The notes below the pieces were generated by a model that did not search any database, had not been told where the DNA came from, and worked only from the letters and a program-made list of their open reading frames with translations. 64,000 bases of DNA from an uncultured Pseudomonadota bacterium (GTDB lineage Bacteria; Pseudomonadota; Gammaproteobacteria; Steroidobacterales; Steroidobacteraceae). The stretch lies in NCBI GenBank assembly GCA_903908265.1, contig CAIVRI010000088.1, positions 1-64,000 of the forward strand. The letters run 5' to 3'. Below, piece after piece: positions 56,878 through 64,000 of the stretch. Position numbers and translations under genes: made by a program. Each line of letters begins with the position of its first letter. The first letter of the stretch is position 1.

Positions 56878-56998
56878 ATGCAACGAGGGCGGGGTAATTT
56901 TTGGGCCGGCCACCTCGCATTTTATAAACCAACCCCGCCGCGAGCCTCGCAAGTGGTGGTCCCAATCTTTGGCTGATAGGAGATGGGCCTCGGTCAAT

Positions 56999-57014
56999 GC
57001 CGCATTAATGCGGC
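56999..57014. promoter_or_regulatory. Perfect 16-base palindrome
   Basis: GCCGCATTAATGCGGC is a perfect palindrome, of operator size, about 390 bases before the small membrane protein gene. No regulator gene is adjacent. Confidence 0.4.
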
Positions 57015-57291
57015 GTCCGAACCGGCAACAAACACTCAGAAAGCAGGGATCCCGCATTGCCCTCTGCGCAGCCACGCGGGTGCCGCTATGCAACGATGCG
57101 GCGATCGATCGTGCAGTTTAAAATTCATAAAAAAAAACAACTTACATGGGTTTTCTAAACTTTTTTTTATTGCTGGCGCGTACGCCTTCATGCAACGACA
57201 GACGCCATCCGCTCACTCACCCGCATCATGGATCGAGCGCCCAACCTCCGCAAGAACGTAAGCGGCGCGGCAATCCTTTCGTTTCACATTC

Positions 57292-57320
57292 TTGACAGCT
57301 TGCTCAGAAAAGCCTATTCC
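57292..57320 (+). promoter_or_regulatory. Candidate sigma-70 promoter of the small membrane protein gene
   Basis: Consensus TTGACA (57292-57297), 17-base spacer, TATTCC (57315-57320), about 82 bases before the ATG. Confidence 0.55.
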
Positions 57321-57401
57321 ATTGAGGGTCGATTCGGGGTAACCGAACTGGGCGCCCCGATGAGATGCAGACCATAAGAAACACATCGCTATTTGGGGGT
57401 A

Positions 57402-57713
57402 ATGATGAATCCGAGTAAAATCGTGGGTTGGATCGGCTTGGCTGTGGCCATTGTCGGTGCGTTTGTGGCGATCCCGTATGCGGCGCTAATTCTCCTCTTG
57501 GCTGGCCTCTATGCAGGCACTAGCGTTTCAGGCGAACAGACCGTCGGTACCGTGATCGGCGCCGTCGCACTGACGACCATGTCAGGCAACTTCGATGCCA
57601 TCCCAGCTATCGGCAGCTACCTGCATGCGATCGCCGGTTCGATCGGTGCGGTTGCAGCGGGCGCGTCTCTGTCGAGCGTCCTCATGGGCGTGTGGAATCG
57701 CGCGAAGCCGTGA
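57402..57713 (+). CDS. Small hydrophobic membrane protein
   Basis: The 103-residue protein (MMNPSKIVGWIGLAVAIVGA at the start) has three hydrophobic segments rich in Gly, Ala and Val, with small polar turns (SVSGEQTVG, NFDAIPAIGSY) and a basic C-terminus. GGGGG lies before the paired ATG codons. It has its own promoter-like sequence and a very strong terminator, so it is probably a well-expressed single gene. No family recognised. Confidence 0.7.
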   Translation: MMNPSKIVGWIGLAVAIVGAFVAIPYAALILLLAGLYAGTSVSGEQTVGTVIGAVALTTMSGNFDAIPAIGSYLHAIAGSIGAVAAGASLSSVLMGVWNRAKP

Positions 57714-57719
57714 TTCGAT

Positions 57720-57760
57720 GGGTCCGGGGTCGCACCGCGACTCCGGACCCCTTATTTCTG
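57720..57760 (+). terminator. Strong intrinsic terminator
   Basis: A 14-bp stem (57720-57733 with 57737-57750, one G-T wobble) and a 3-base loop (ACC), followed by CTTATTTCTG. It lies 6 bases after the stop of the small membrane protein gene. The rest of 57761-58036 shows nothing certain. Confidence 0.85.
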
Positions 57761-58036
57761 TCTGGTCGATACGGGGCCACCTGAGCGCCCCACCCGACAA
57801 AGCCCATCAGCAGCAACTGACCTTGCGGCAACACACCACACGGATCTAGACCTCATGGGCTGTTGATAGGCTGTCCTGCCAGCTGGCATTTACCGGCGCG
57901 GCGACGGACTCTAGTGCAATCCTCTCCTTGCAATGGCCCCGCGCAGTTCGACGCCTTCGCGCTTTCTAATCAGACCCGGCACTCAGTGCATAGATTGTTC
58001 TATCCTGTGTCGCGTCGCCCTGCCGAGAGTATCTAG

Positions 58037-58411
58037 ATGATCTACGGAACTGCTCTACTCGCCGCCTGTTACCTCATCGGCGTCACGCTCGGAGAAGCCT
58101 TGGGCAACTGGATGGGCGTGAAGGCCAATATCGGCGGCGTGGGCATCGCCATGCTGCTGCTGCTGAGTGCCAAATTGATCGCGCAACGCCATGGTCGGGC
58201 ACAGCAATTGTTTAGCGGAACCCTCTATTGGGGCGGCATGTACATTCCGGTGGTGATCGCCATGGCACTACAACTGGATGTGCGTAAAGCCTTGGCTGCC
58301 GGCGGTATGGCGCTGGTCGCGGCGGTCTGTACCGTGCTGCTGTGCAGCGGATTGATTGCCTGTATCAATCGTCTGTTCAGCGACACCTCCGCAGACCCGT
58401 TTGCACACTAA
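58037..58411 (+). CDS. madL: Malonate transporter subunit MadL
   Basis: The 124-residue membrane protein begins MIYGTALLAACYLIGVTLGE and has GVKANIGGVGIAMLLLL, the MadL signature. MadL with MadM forms a Na+-dependent malonate carrier. It is 11 bases before madM. No malonate decarboxylase genes are in the window. Confidence 0.92.
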   Translation: MIYGTALLAACYLIGVTLGEALGNWMGVKANIGGVGIAMLLLLSAKLIAQRHGRAQQLFSGTLYWGGMYIPVVIAMALQLDVRKALAAGGMALVAAVCTVLLCSGLIACINRLFSDTSADPFAH

Positions 58412-58422
58412 GAAGCACTGAA

Positions 58423-59190
58423 ATGTGGGAACTATGCGCGAAGGCACTCGCCCAAAACGGTCTAATAACGGCGTTTGCACTGGTCGGCCTAATCACCCTA
58501 GTGGCTGAGTACTTGTCTAAGCGTTTAACCGGTGGACGGATCCATGCATCTGCCATCGCCATCTCGATTGGCCTCGTGTTTGCCTATGTCGGCGGCCACG
58601 TCACTGGCGGCTCCAAAGGACTCGCCGATGTTGCGACGCTCGGTGGCATCGGACTCATGGGTAGCGCCATGCTCCGGGACTTCAGCATCGTGGCGACCGC
58701 TTTTGAGGTGGACCCACGTCAGTTGCGCAGGGCCGGGTGGCTGGGCCTAAGCGCCCTGCTGCTGGGCGTCCTCGTTCCATTCACTGTAGGCGTTGTCACC
58801 GCCCGCTTGTTTGGCTATACCGACCCGGCGGTACTCACCACCATTGGAGCTGGGGCCGTCACCTACATTGTGGGACCGGTAACCGGTGCCGCATTGGGGG
58901 TCTCGTCTGACATCATGGCCCTCAGCGTATCGATTGGTCTGTTGAAGGCACTGATTGTCATGATCGGCACGCCCATGGCTGCCCGAGCACTGCGACTGAA
59001 TACGCCACGCGCTGCCCTTGTGTTCGGCGGCCTTGCAGGTACCGTTAGTGGAGTGACCGCGGGGCTCGCCGCGACCGACCGTAGACTAGTGCCCTATGGC
59101 GCGCTCGTGGCCACTTTTCATACCGGTGTGGGCTGTCTGTTATGTCCGTCTGTATTGTTTCTGACCGTGCAAGCGTTCACGCGCCCCTAA
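58423..59190 (+). CDS. madM: Malonate transporter subunit MadM
   Basis: The 255-residue protein has about eight membrane segments and the MadM features FALVGLITLVAEYLS, GGLADVATLGGIGLMG-like GSKGLADVATLGGIGLMG and GAVTYIVGPVTGAALG. The ATG at 58423 lies 11 bases after madL; the longer frame starting inside madL is rejected. Confidence 0.92.
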   Translation: MWELCAKALAQNGLITAFALVGLITLVAEYLSKRLTGGRIHASAIAISIGLVFAYVGGHVTGGSKGLADVATLGGIGLMGSAMLRDFSIVATAFEVDPRQLRRAGWLGLSALLLGVLVPFTVGVVTARLFGYTDPAVLTTIGAGAVTYIVGPVTGAALGVSSDIMALSVSIGLLKALIVMIGTPMAARALRLNTPRAALVFGGLAGTVSGVTAGLAATDRRLVPYGALVATFHTGVGCLLCPSVLFLTVQAFTRP

Positions 59191-59243
59191 AGGGTCTGCT
59201 AAATTTAGAACAACGATTGCGCTGCTGACCCTAGGAACTTCTG

Positions 59244-60956
59244 ATGCACCATTTAGCGACGTCTCTCCTCCGTCCGAGTGCACTTGCACTGTGCCTGACG
59301 CTCATTTTCTGCGGCGCCGCGGCGCCAGCAGCCGACCGCGTGCTCGTGAACGCAAAGGTGTTCACGTCCAATCCCCTGCAACCCTACGCCGAAGCCGTGG
59401 CGATCCACGACGGCCGTATTCTATCGGTCGGTAGCCGCGACGAGGTGCGCGCTACGGCCAGCGCTGACGCAGAAATCGTTGACCTGCAGGGGCACGCGCT
59501 GCTACCCGGCCTGATCGACAGCCACATACACGCGGTCTGGGGCGGCGTGGTGTCGTTGCTTGCAACGGATCTCAAGAACGAACTCGGATCGGTTGCGGAA
59601 CTCGCGCCGATTGCAACAGAAGCCCAGCGCAGCGGTCGCGGCATGAGTGGCGACGTACTGGTCATCTCCGGGATCCCGCTGCCCATCTGGTCACATAACG
59701 ATGCGCTTAGCGCCCTGTTCAATGGGCCGGCGTATGCGCATCAGCCTGTGTTTCTGCACGGTATGGATGGTCATACCGGCTGGGCGAATGTAGCGCTGCA
59801 ACAGCGCGCCGGACTGACCGCTGCCTATCTGCGTGGATTGGACGAGGGCCACCGCAAGTACTACGGCTACGATGCGCAGCTCACACCGAGCGGCTTCGCA
59901 GTCGACGAGGGGCTGCGCATCATCCAGGCGAAGATTCCAGCGCCGGATGCGCGCAAGCAATTGGCCGGCGCGGAAGCGGCCGTACACTACCTGCACAGCC
60001 TCGGCATCACCTCTTGGCTCGACCCGGGCGTGGATCGGGAGATGCTCACCGCTTATCGAGACTTGGCTGCCGCCGGCAAACTCACGGCACACGTAGCGGC
60101 GCTAGTCGTTGTGAAGCCCAACGATCCTGCGCCTTTGGCCGAGACGCTCGCATTACAGCGAGAGTTTAGTGGAATCCCCGGCGTCACCATGCCAGGGATC
60201 AAGGTCTATGCCGATGGCGTGGTCGAGTACCCCTCCCAAACGGCCGCCATGACCGCACCGTACGCAATCACCGGCAAGACGGGGGACCTGTTGTTCGATC
60301 CGGCGCGCTTTGCGGCACTTTGTATCGAGGCAGATCGTCGTGGCATGCTCGTGCATACGCATGCGATTGGCGATCGCGCCGTGCACGAGACGCTCAATGG
60401 GATCGAAGCGGCCCGCAAAGCCAACGGCCCCAACGCACTGCCGCATACGATCACGCATCTGCAGTTTATACAACCGGGTGATCTACCTCGTTTCAAGGCC
60501 CTTGGCGTCATTGCCTCCTACCAATTGCTTTGGGCAAGCGCCGACATCGACACGATTGATCTCGTGCAACCCTACGTGGATGCGGCAATTTACCCTTGGC
60601 AGTATCCGGCGCGATCGCTACTGAATGCGGGCGGCGTCATCGCTGGCGCGAGTGATTGGTTCGTGTCTTCGCCCAACCCATTCTTGGCCATCTATCAGGC
60701 GGAAACGCGGCGTGGCCAGAAAGGAGTGCTCGATGCCAATGAGGACCTGCCACGCGAGGCCATGCTGTACGCCTATACGCGCAATGCAGCCGTCGCGATG
60801 CACCAACTGGCCGCGATCGGCTCCATTGAACCTGGCAAGCAGGCAGATTTCGTCGTCTTAGATCGCGATGTCATGACGATCACGCCGGAAGCCCTGCGAG
60901 AAACCCAAGTACTGCGCACGATGGTCGCCGGCGACTGGGTGTACACCCGCCCTTAA
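59244..60956 (+). CDS. Exported YtcJ-like amidohydrolase (Amidohydro_3)
   Basis: The 570-residue protein has a signal peptide (LALCLTLIFCGAAAPAA), the N-terminal strand LVNAKVFTSNPLQPYAEAVAI, metal site LIDSHIHAVWGG, and the late VHTHAIGDRAVHE and GASDWFVSSPNPF motifs. It closes with GKQADFVVLDRD. AGGA 8 bases before ATG. Members hydrolyse amides of unknown identity. Follows madLM by 53 bases. Confidence 0.9.
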   Translation: MHHLATSLLRPSALALCLTLIFCGAAAPAADRVLVNAKVFTSNPLQPYAEAVAIHDGRILSVGSRDEVRATASADAEIVDLQGHALLPGLIDSHIHAVWGGVVSLLATDLKNELGSVAELAPIATEAQRSGRGMSGDVLVISGIPLPIWSHNDALSALFNGPAYAHQPVFLHGMDGHTGWANVALQQRAGLTAAYLRGLDEGHRKYYGYDAQLTPSGFAVDEGLRIIQAKIPAPDARKQLAGAEAAVHYLHSLGITSWLDPGVDREMLTAYRDLAAAGKLTAHVAALVVVKPNDPAPLAETLALQREFSGIPGVTMPGIKVYADGVVEYPSQTAAMTAPYAITGKTGDLLFDPARFAALCIEADRRGMLVHTHAIGDRAVHETLNGIEAARKANGPNALPHTITHLQFIQPGDLPRFKALGVIASYQLLWASADIDTIDLVQPYVDAAIYPWQYPARSLLNAGGVIAGASDWFVSSPNPFLAIYQAETRRGQKGVLDANEDLPREAMLYAYTRNAAVAMHQLAAIGSIEPGKQADFVVLDRDVMTITPEALRETQVLRTMVAGDWVYTRP

Positions 60957-60994
60957 CCCGGTGGGATGCACGAGCAACCTGGGCGCCGCTCGGA

Positions 60995-61702
60995 TCAAAC
61001 GGCGATGGCCGCGCCGTTGACAAGGTGCGCGTCCTGACTACAAAGGAACAAGATGACCCGAGCAATGTCCTCGGGCTGCGGCCAGGCGGCGTGGTTGGCC
61101 TTTGGCATCGCCGCCCGATTGGGCGCCGTATTGATAAGGCTGGGCAAAATCGAGTTGGCGCGTACACCGGTACCCTTTAGGTTCGCGGCCGCCGAATCGA
61201 TCATCGCTACCGCCGCGGCTTTAGAGGCGACATACTCAGCGGCAGACGCGATGTGCGCAATTGCCGCGACGGCCGCGACATTGACGATCGCACCCTGACC
61301 TTGCCGGAGCATGACGGGTACCACGCTGCGCAACACGCGATACCCAGCACGCACGTTCAGTGTGAGCATCTTATCGAGCGCATCCGGCGGCATCTCCCAG
61401 GGTGCGGCGCCCGCGGCGTATCCACCAACGGCATTGACGACGCTGTCCATTCGCCCATGCCGGGCGACAACGTCTGTGATGAATGCTGTCATTGCACCCT
61501 CATCCAGAACATCGACCACATGCCCCTCAAGACGACTCTGGTCTTCGCCCGCTGCGGTTTGCAGCGCCGCAAACTCCGCAGGTCCCCGATAGGTCACCAA
61601 CACTGTCGCGCCCTCGGCGAGGAAGGCAAGACTCACCGCCTGCCCTAACCCACCAGTACCGCCAGTCACAAGTACAATCTGACCATCGAATCGTTTCTGC
61701 AT
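60995..61702 (-). CDS. Short-chain dehydrogenase/reductase
   Basis: The 235-residue protein has the NAD(P) site VTGGTGGLGQAV, NAVGGYA, and the catalytic Tyr-Lys in YVASKAA with the upstream Ser region VAAVAAIAHIASAAE. The acidic or basic residue after the second strand (TYRGP) suggests NADP. The C-terminus FLCSQDAHLVNGAAIAV is typical. Stand-alone, convergent with the amidohydrolase gene. Confidence 0.92.
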   Translation of the reverse strand: MQKRFDGQIVLVTGGTGGLGQAVSLAFLAEGATVLVTYRGPAEFAALQTAAGEDQSRLEGHVVDVLDEGAMTAFITDVVARHGRMDSVVNAVGGYAAGAAPWEMPPDALDKMLTLNVRAGYRVLRSVVPVMLRQGQGAIVNVAAVAAIAHIASAAEYVASKAAAVAMIDSAAANLKGTGVRANSILPSLINTAPNRAAMPKANHAAWPQPEDIARVILFLCSQDAHLVNGAAIAV

Positions 61703-61950
61703 GACGCTCTCCTCGTAGGGCCTATCCGGGCTGCTGGACTAGTCGACGCTTAGTTTCGCTTATTCTGGTCGGACCATGCACGTTAAAGCGGAAAAACGCT
61801 GCTAACCCCAGCCTATGGCCGTAAACAGAACGCACCGCCACTATCCGATCTTGTGCTCATGGCGAGGCTTTTGCGCTAGGGTCCTTTGTCGAATCCCGCG
61901 TTGCTCTCCGGTGTCCCCTGCGGATACGCAAACCGGATTAGGAGACTCCC

Positions 61951-62352
61951 TTGATCCACCTTCCCATCGATCCGCCAGGCATCGGACTGCAGATACTTAT
62001 CGACGCCATTCCAGACATTATTTTTTATAAAGATCTAGGCGGCGTTTACCGCGCCGGCAACCGGGCATGGGGTGCCTTAATCGGCCGAACGGTTTAGGCA
62101 ACGTGGGGAAAGACCGATTTCGATTTATTCCCAGAATCTCTGGCAAGCTTCTTTCGCGCCAAGGACCAGGAAATGCTGCCGAGTGGCAAAGAGCATCGCA
62201 ATGAGGAGTGGGTCCAGTACCCCGACGGGCACCGGGCCCTACTCGACACACTCAAGTCCCCACTGATCAATGCCGCAGGCCAAGTGGTCGGGTTAGTGGG
62301 CATTTGCCGCGACATCACGCATCGTGCTGCTGCAGACGCGGCCGCCGACTAA
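61951..62352 (+). pseudogene. Stand-alone PAS gene with an in-frame amber codon
   Basis: From TTG 61951 (AGGAG just upstream) the frame reads as a full PAS domain of 133 codons: LIDAIPDIIFYKDLGGVYRA, GALIGRTV, then TAG (62095-62097), then WGKTDFDLFPESL and QVVGLVGICRDITHR up to TAA at 62350. In homologues the broken position is usually Glu or Gln, so one base change explains it. The product would be a 48-residue fragment unless the codon is read through. Same size as the intact PAS gene at 16935. Confidence 0.8.
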
Positions 62353-62414
62353 TCCCCCACGCTTTCGCGCTGTAACGCGCACAAGCAATGGACTCTGCAC
62401 TTAGGAATCGGCCA

Positions 62415-63638
62415 CTACAGCGGCCTATAAGCCTCCGATAGCCCGAAATGCGCTGGCCCGAACACGCGCAGTCCGGCAGGCGTACGCCACAAGGCGGGCG
62501 CCGAGAAACCCAATACGGTCACCGATTGGCCAATTTCAAATTCTGGATTCGCAATAGCGATCGCCGTGGCCGAATCCACCACGGAGATTAGATCCGGCGG
62601 CAAAACACTGACCACATCGTCCTTCCATGACACAATATTCTCGTTCTTAAAGCGCACACGGTAATGACTCGCCGCATACGAGCCGTGGCCTGCGATCACT
62701 ACCTCGCCCACCAGAAAGCCCGCTTCGTCACGCCAGGGGCACTCGAGGACAGTGCCTTGAAATAAACGATGACCGGACCCGGCTGCCAGCAAGGCCGCCA
62801 CTGGGTCCGCGCCCACGGCGGCTGCCTGACGCACCGCCTGGCCCAAGGCACGGGCGTTGGAAATCGTGCCAAGGACCAGCGCTCCTGCGCGACGAATCGC
62901 GCGCCCGGACAATGCCGCATCGGTCACACCCAGATCACCCGCACTGGCAACGGACAAGGCCCGCAGCAAGTCCTCCACCCGAGAATCGGCACCCACACGT
63001 TCGAGAATCAGCGAATCTCCGAAAGTGCTTACAGCAGCTAGCGGCAGGTTCGAAAGCCCCGCCACCAAAACCGAATCTTGGGTGGCCTCCGGGGTCGCAC
63101 GCCCGACCCGATCGGCATCGAGCAGTGGTATACCTAGCCGCGCTGCCGTCGACAACGCCGCAGCGGTACTCCACGGCCCTAGTTCACCTGCCACCGCAGC
63201 CACAAAGGGCCGATGGAGAAAACCACTCAGCCGTCGGAACGCAGCTTCCACGTTGTCCTCTTTCGCCAGCGGCAAGCCTGCAAACCGAGCGCGATCCGCC
63301 ACACTCAGGGGCGCGAGGCTACCAATCCCATAGGGGGAGGCGACCCACTCGTCATCGCCAAGCGCAGCAACAGGCAACAAGCTAAACCGCAATCCTGCCC
63401 CTAGGTCTTCGGTTATTTTCGCCAGCCCCTCCGAAAGTTTGCCGCCCCCACCGCAGCCAAAAACCGCACAACCCACGAGGATATCTTCCAACGCCACGCG
63501 ATCTAGACGGTGTGCGCCGCGGTGACTCGATGTGGAACGCGTAGCGCCACGCGCATCCAGAGCCGGCGCTGCCGACGCACCCAAACCTAAAATCGCCGTA
63601 GCTTTCAAAAACCGTCGCCTGGAATTAAACAAGCTCAT
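62415..63638 (-). CDS. Tat-exported DUF917 family protein
   Basis: The 407-residue protein begins MSLFNSRRRFLKATAILGLG, a twin-arginine signal. The rest is DUF917: GCAVFGCGGGGKLSEGL, DDEWVASPYGIGSLAPLS, GPWSTAAALSTAARLGIPLLD and the beta-rich C-terminal domain with VTVLGFSAPALWRTPAGLRVFGP (regions, not single motifs). DUF917 proteins include S-methyl-thiohydantoin desulfurase-like enzymes and are usually cytoplasmic. The Tat signal implies a folded, periplasmic enzyme. Confidence 0.88.
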   Translation of the reverse strand: MSLFNSRRRFLKATAILGLGASAAPALDARGATRSTSSHRGAHRLDRVALEDILVGCAVFGCGGGGKLSEGLAKITEDLGAGLRFSLLPVAALGDDEWVASPYGIGSLAPLSVADRARFAGLPLAKEDNVEAAFRRLSGFLHRPFVAAVAGELGPWSTAAALSTAARLGIPLLDADRVGRATPEATQDSVLVAGLSNLPLAAVSTFGDSLILERVGADSRVEDLLRALSVASAGDLGVTDAALSGRAIRRAGALVLGTISNARALGQAVRQAAAVGADPVAALLAAGSGHRLFQGTVLECPWRDEAGFLVGEVVIAGHGSYAASHYRVRFKNENIVSWKDDVVSVLPPDLISVVDSATAIAIANPEFEIGQSVTVLGFSAPALWRTPAGLRVFGPAHFGLSEAYRPL

Positions 63639-63891
63639 GCGCAGCCCACCTGATCAAGGCACAGAACCTAGGTTTTTCGCTACCGGCATGCTGCTGCGTA
63701 TACGTTCGCATCGAATCTACCCCCTGCACACCCGGCAGTATTCCGCGCGGGTCCTCCAAATGATGGGGCTGGTTTCTGCGCCCCCGGTGCTGGTGCATTT
63801 AGCCACAGCCCACTCGCCCGCGCATACGCCTGCTGATTACCGGCAAGCGCAGCGTGCGAACTGCCACCAGTTGCCAGGACAGCCCCTCGCG

Positions 63892-64000
63892 TCACCCGGC
63901 ACTCGCCGGATGGTCCATCCAGTTGCCGTGCACGGGCATGCGCGGGATGATGTGTGCCCGGATCGCCCGTTGGAGTGCCTGCATGCCTCGCTTCTCCCGA
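63892..64000 (-). CDS. Possible C-terminal end of a gene running off the right edge
   Basis: On the minus strand a 35-codon frame open at the window edge ends HIIPRMPVHGNWMDHPASAG before TGA at 63892-63894. It looks protein-like, but another frame is also open to 63680, so the choice is uncertain. The remaining 63639-63891 contains the DUF917 upstream region (AGGTGGGC before the ATG) and nothing else I can name. Confidence 0.25.
   Translation of the reverse strand, partial: REKRGMQALQRAIRAHIIPRMPVHGNWMDHPASAG

Larger units (their letters stand above)
56878..57401. other. 524-base intergenic region with palindrome and promoter
   Basis: No gene accepted. It contains a 16-base perfect palindrome (56999-57014), an AT-rich stretch with A9 and T8 runs (57118-57172) and a promoter-like pair at 57292-57320. 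The AT-rich stretch has no recognisable origin boxes. Confidence 0.5.

Noticed and set aside
57118-57172. AT-rich stretch as replication origin or attachment site
   Set aside because: No DnaA boxes, iterons, direct repeats or integrase gene nearby.
1-64000. CRISPR arrays, insertion sequences, prophage or integrated element
   Set aside because: No regular repeat-spacer pattern, transposase, integrase or phage gene is present; gene content is typical chromosomal.
63680-64000. Alternative minus-strand frame open at the right edge ending at 63680
   Set aside because: Ala/Gly/Pro-rich with no motif; the frame ending at 63892 looks more protein-like, but neither can be confirmed from this window.

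Overview
The window looks like chromosomal DNA of a fairly GC-rich gammaproteobacterium. The evidence is a rimP-nusA-infB-rbfA-truB operon, a type II (fused) phosphomannose isomerase/GDP-mannose pyrophosphorylase, YaeQ, CstA-YbdD, FeoAB with a Fur box, and many exported S9, DUF885 and amidohydrolase enzymes of the kind common in Xanthomonadales/Nevskiales/Steroidobacterales-like bacteria. The order-level placement is inference. I found no rRNA, tRNA, CRISPR array, insertion sequence or phage module.

Layout. 1-0.6 kb: remnant of a higBA toxin-antitoxin pair, with higB lacking its 5' end and higA cut by one in-frame TGA. 0.6-3.1 kb: exported metallo-beta-lactamase-fold protein and exported amidohydrolase. 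3.86-7.87 kb, the highlight: a four-gene stressosome operon on the plus strand. It encodes a globin-sensor RsbR, RsbS with the usual phospho-serine position changed to Arg, an RsbT-RsbX kinase-phosphatase fusion, and a hybrid histidine kinase whose N-terminus resembles a degenerate RsbT. 7.9-16.4 kb: YaeQ, S9 peptidase, HAMP-less chemoreceptor, allene-oxide-cyclase/dirigent-like barrel, and a nitronate monooxygenase/enoyl-CoA hydratase pair. 16.9-22.5 kb: stand-alone PAS protein, DUF885 peptidase, a STAS-phosphotransferase fusion next to peptide deformylase, a JmjC-type oxygenase with an AT-rich patch, and a small repeat-bearing secreted protein.

22.7-29.5 kb: cstA-ybdD-MFS-uppP on the plus strand facing feoA-feoB-small protein on the minus strand. 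29.6-33.8 kb: sugar-nucleotide genes (phosphomannomutase, PMI-GMP, UDP-glucose dehydrogenase) giving GDP-mannose and UDP-glucuronate for exopolysaccharide. They directly follow the rimP-to-truB operon (33.9-39.85 kb), whose leader carries two intrinsic terminators. 40.3-44.9 kb: divergent operon for a 2-oxoacid:acceptor oxidoreductase with a GltD-like flavin/iron-sulfur partner.

44.9-53.3 kb, minus strand: small protein, sterol-desaturase-like enzyme, DUF1345 protein; then an exported trio (amidohydrolase, beta-barrel with three ~160-residue internal repeats, serine hydrolase); then ureohydrolase plus sodium-solute symporter. 53.5-61 kb, plus strand: acyltransferase, exported phosphoesterase, exported lipase-like hydrolase, a small membrane protein with its own promoter and terminator, malonate transporter MadLM without decarboxylase genes, and an exported YtcJ-like amidohydrolase. 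61-64 kb: SDR, a PAS gene broken by one amber codon, and a Tat-exported DUF917 protein.
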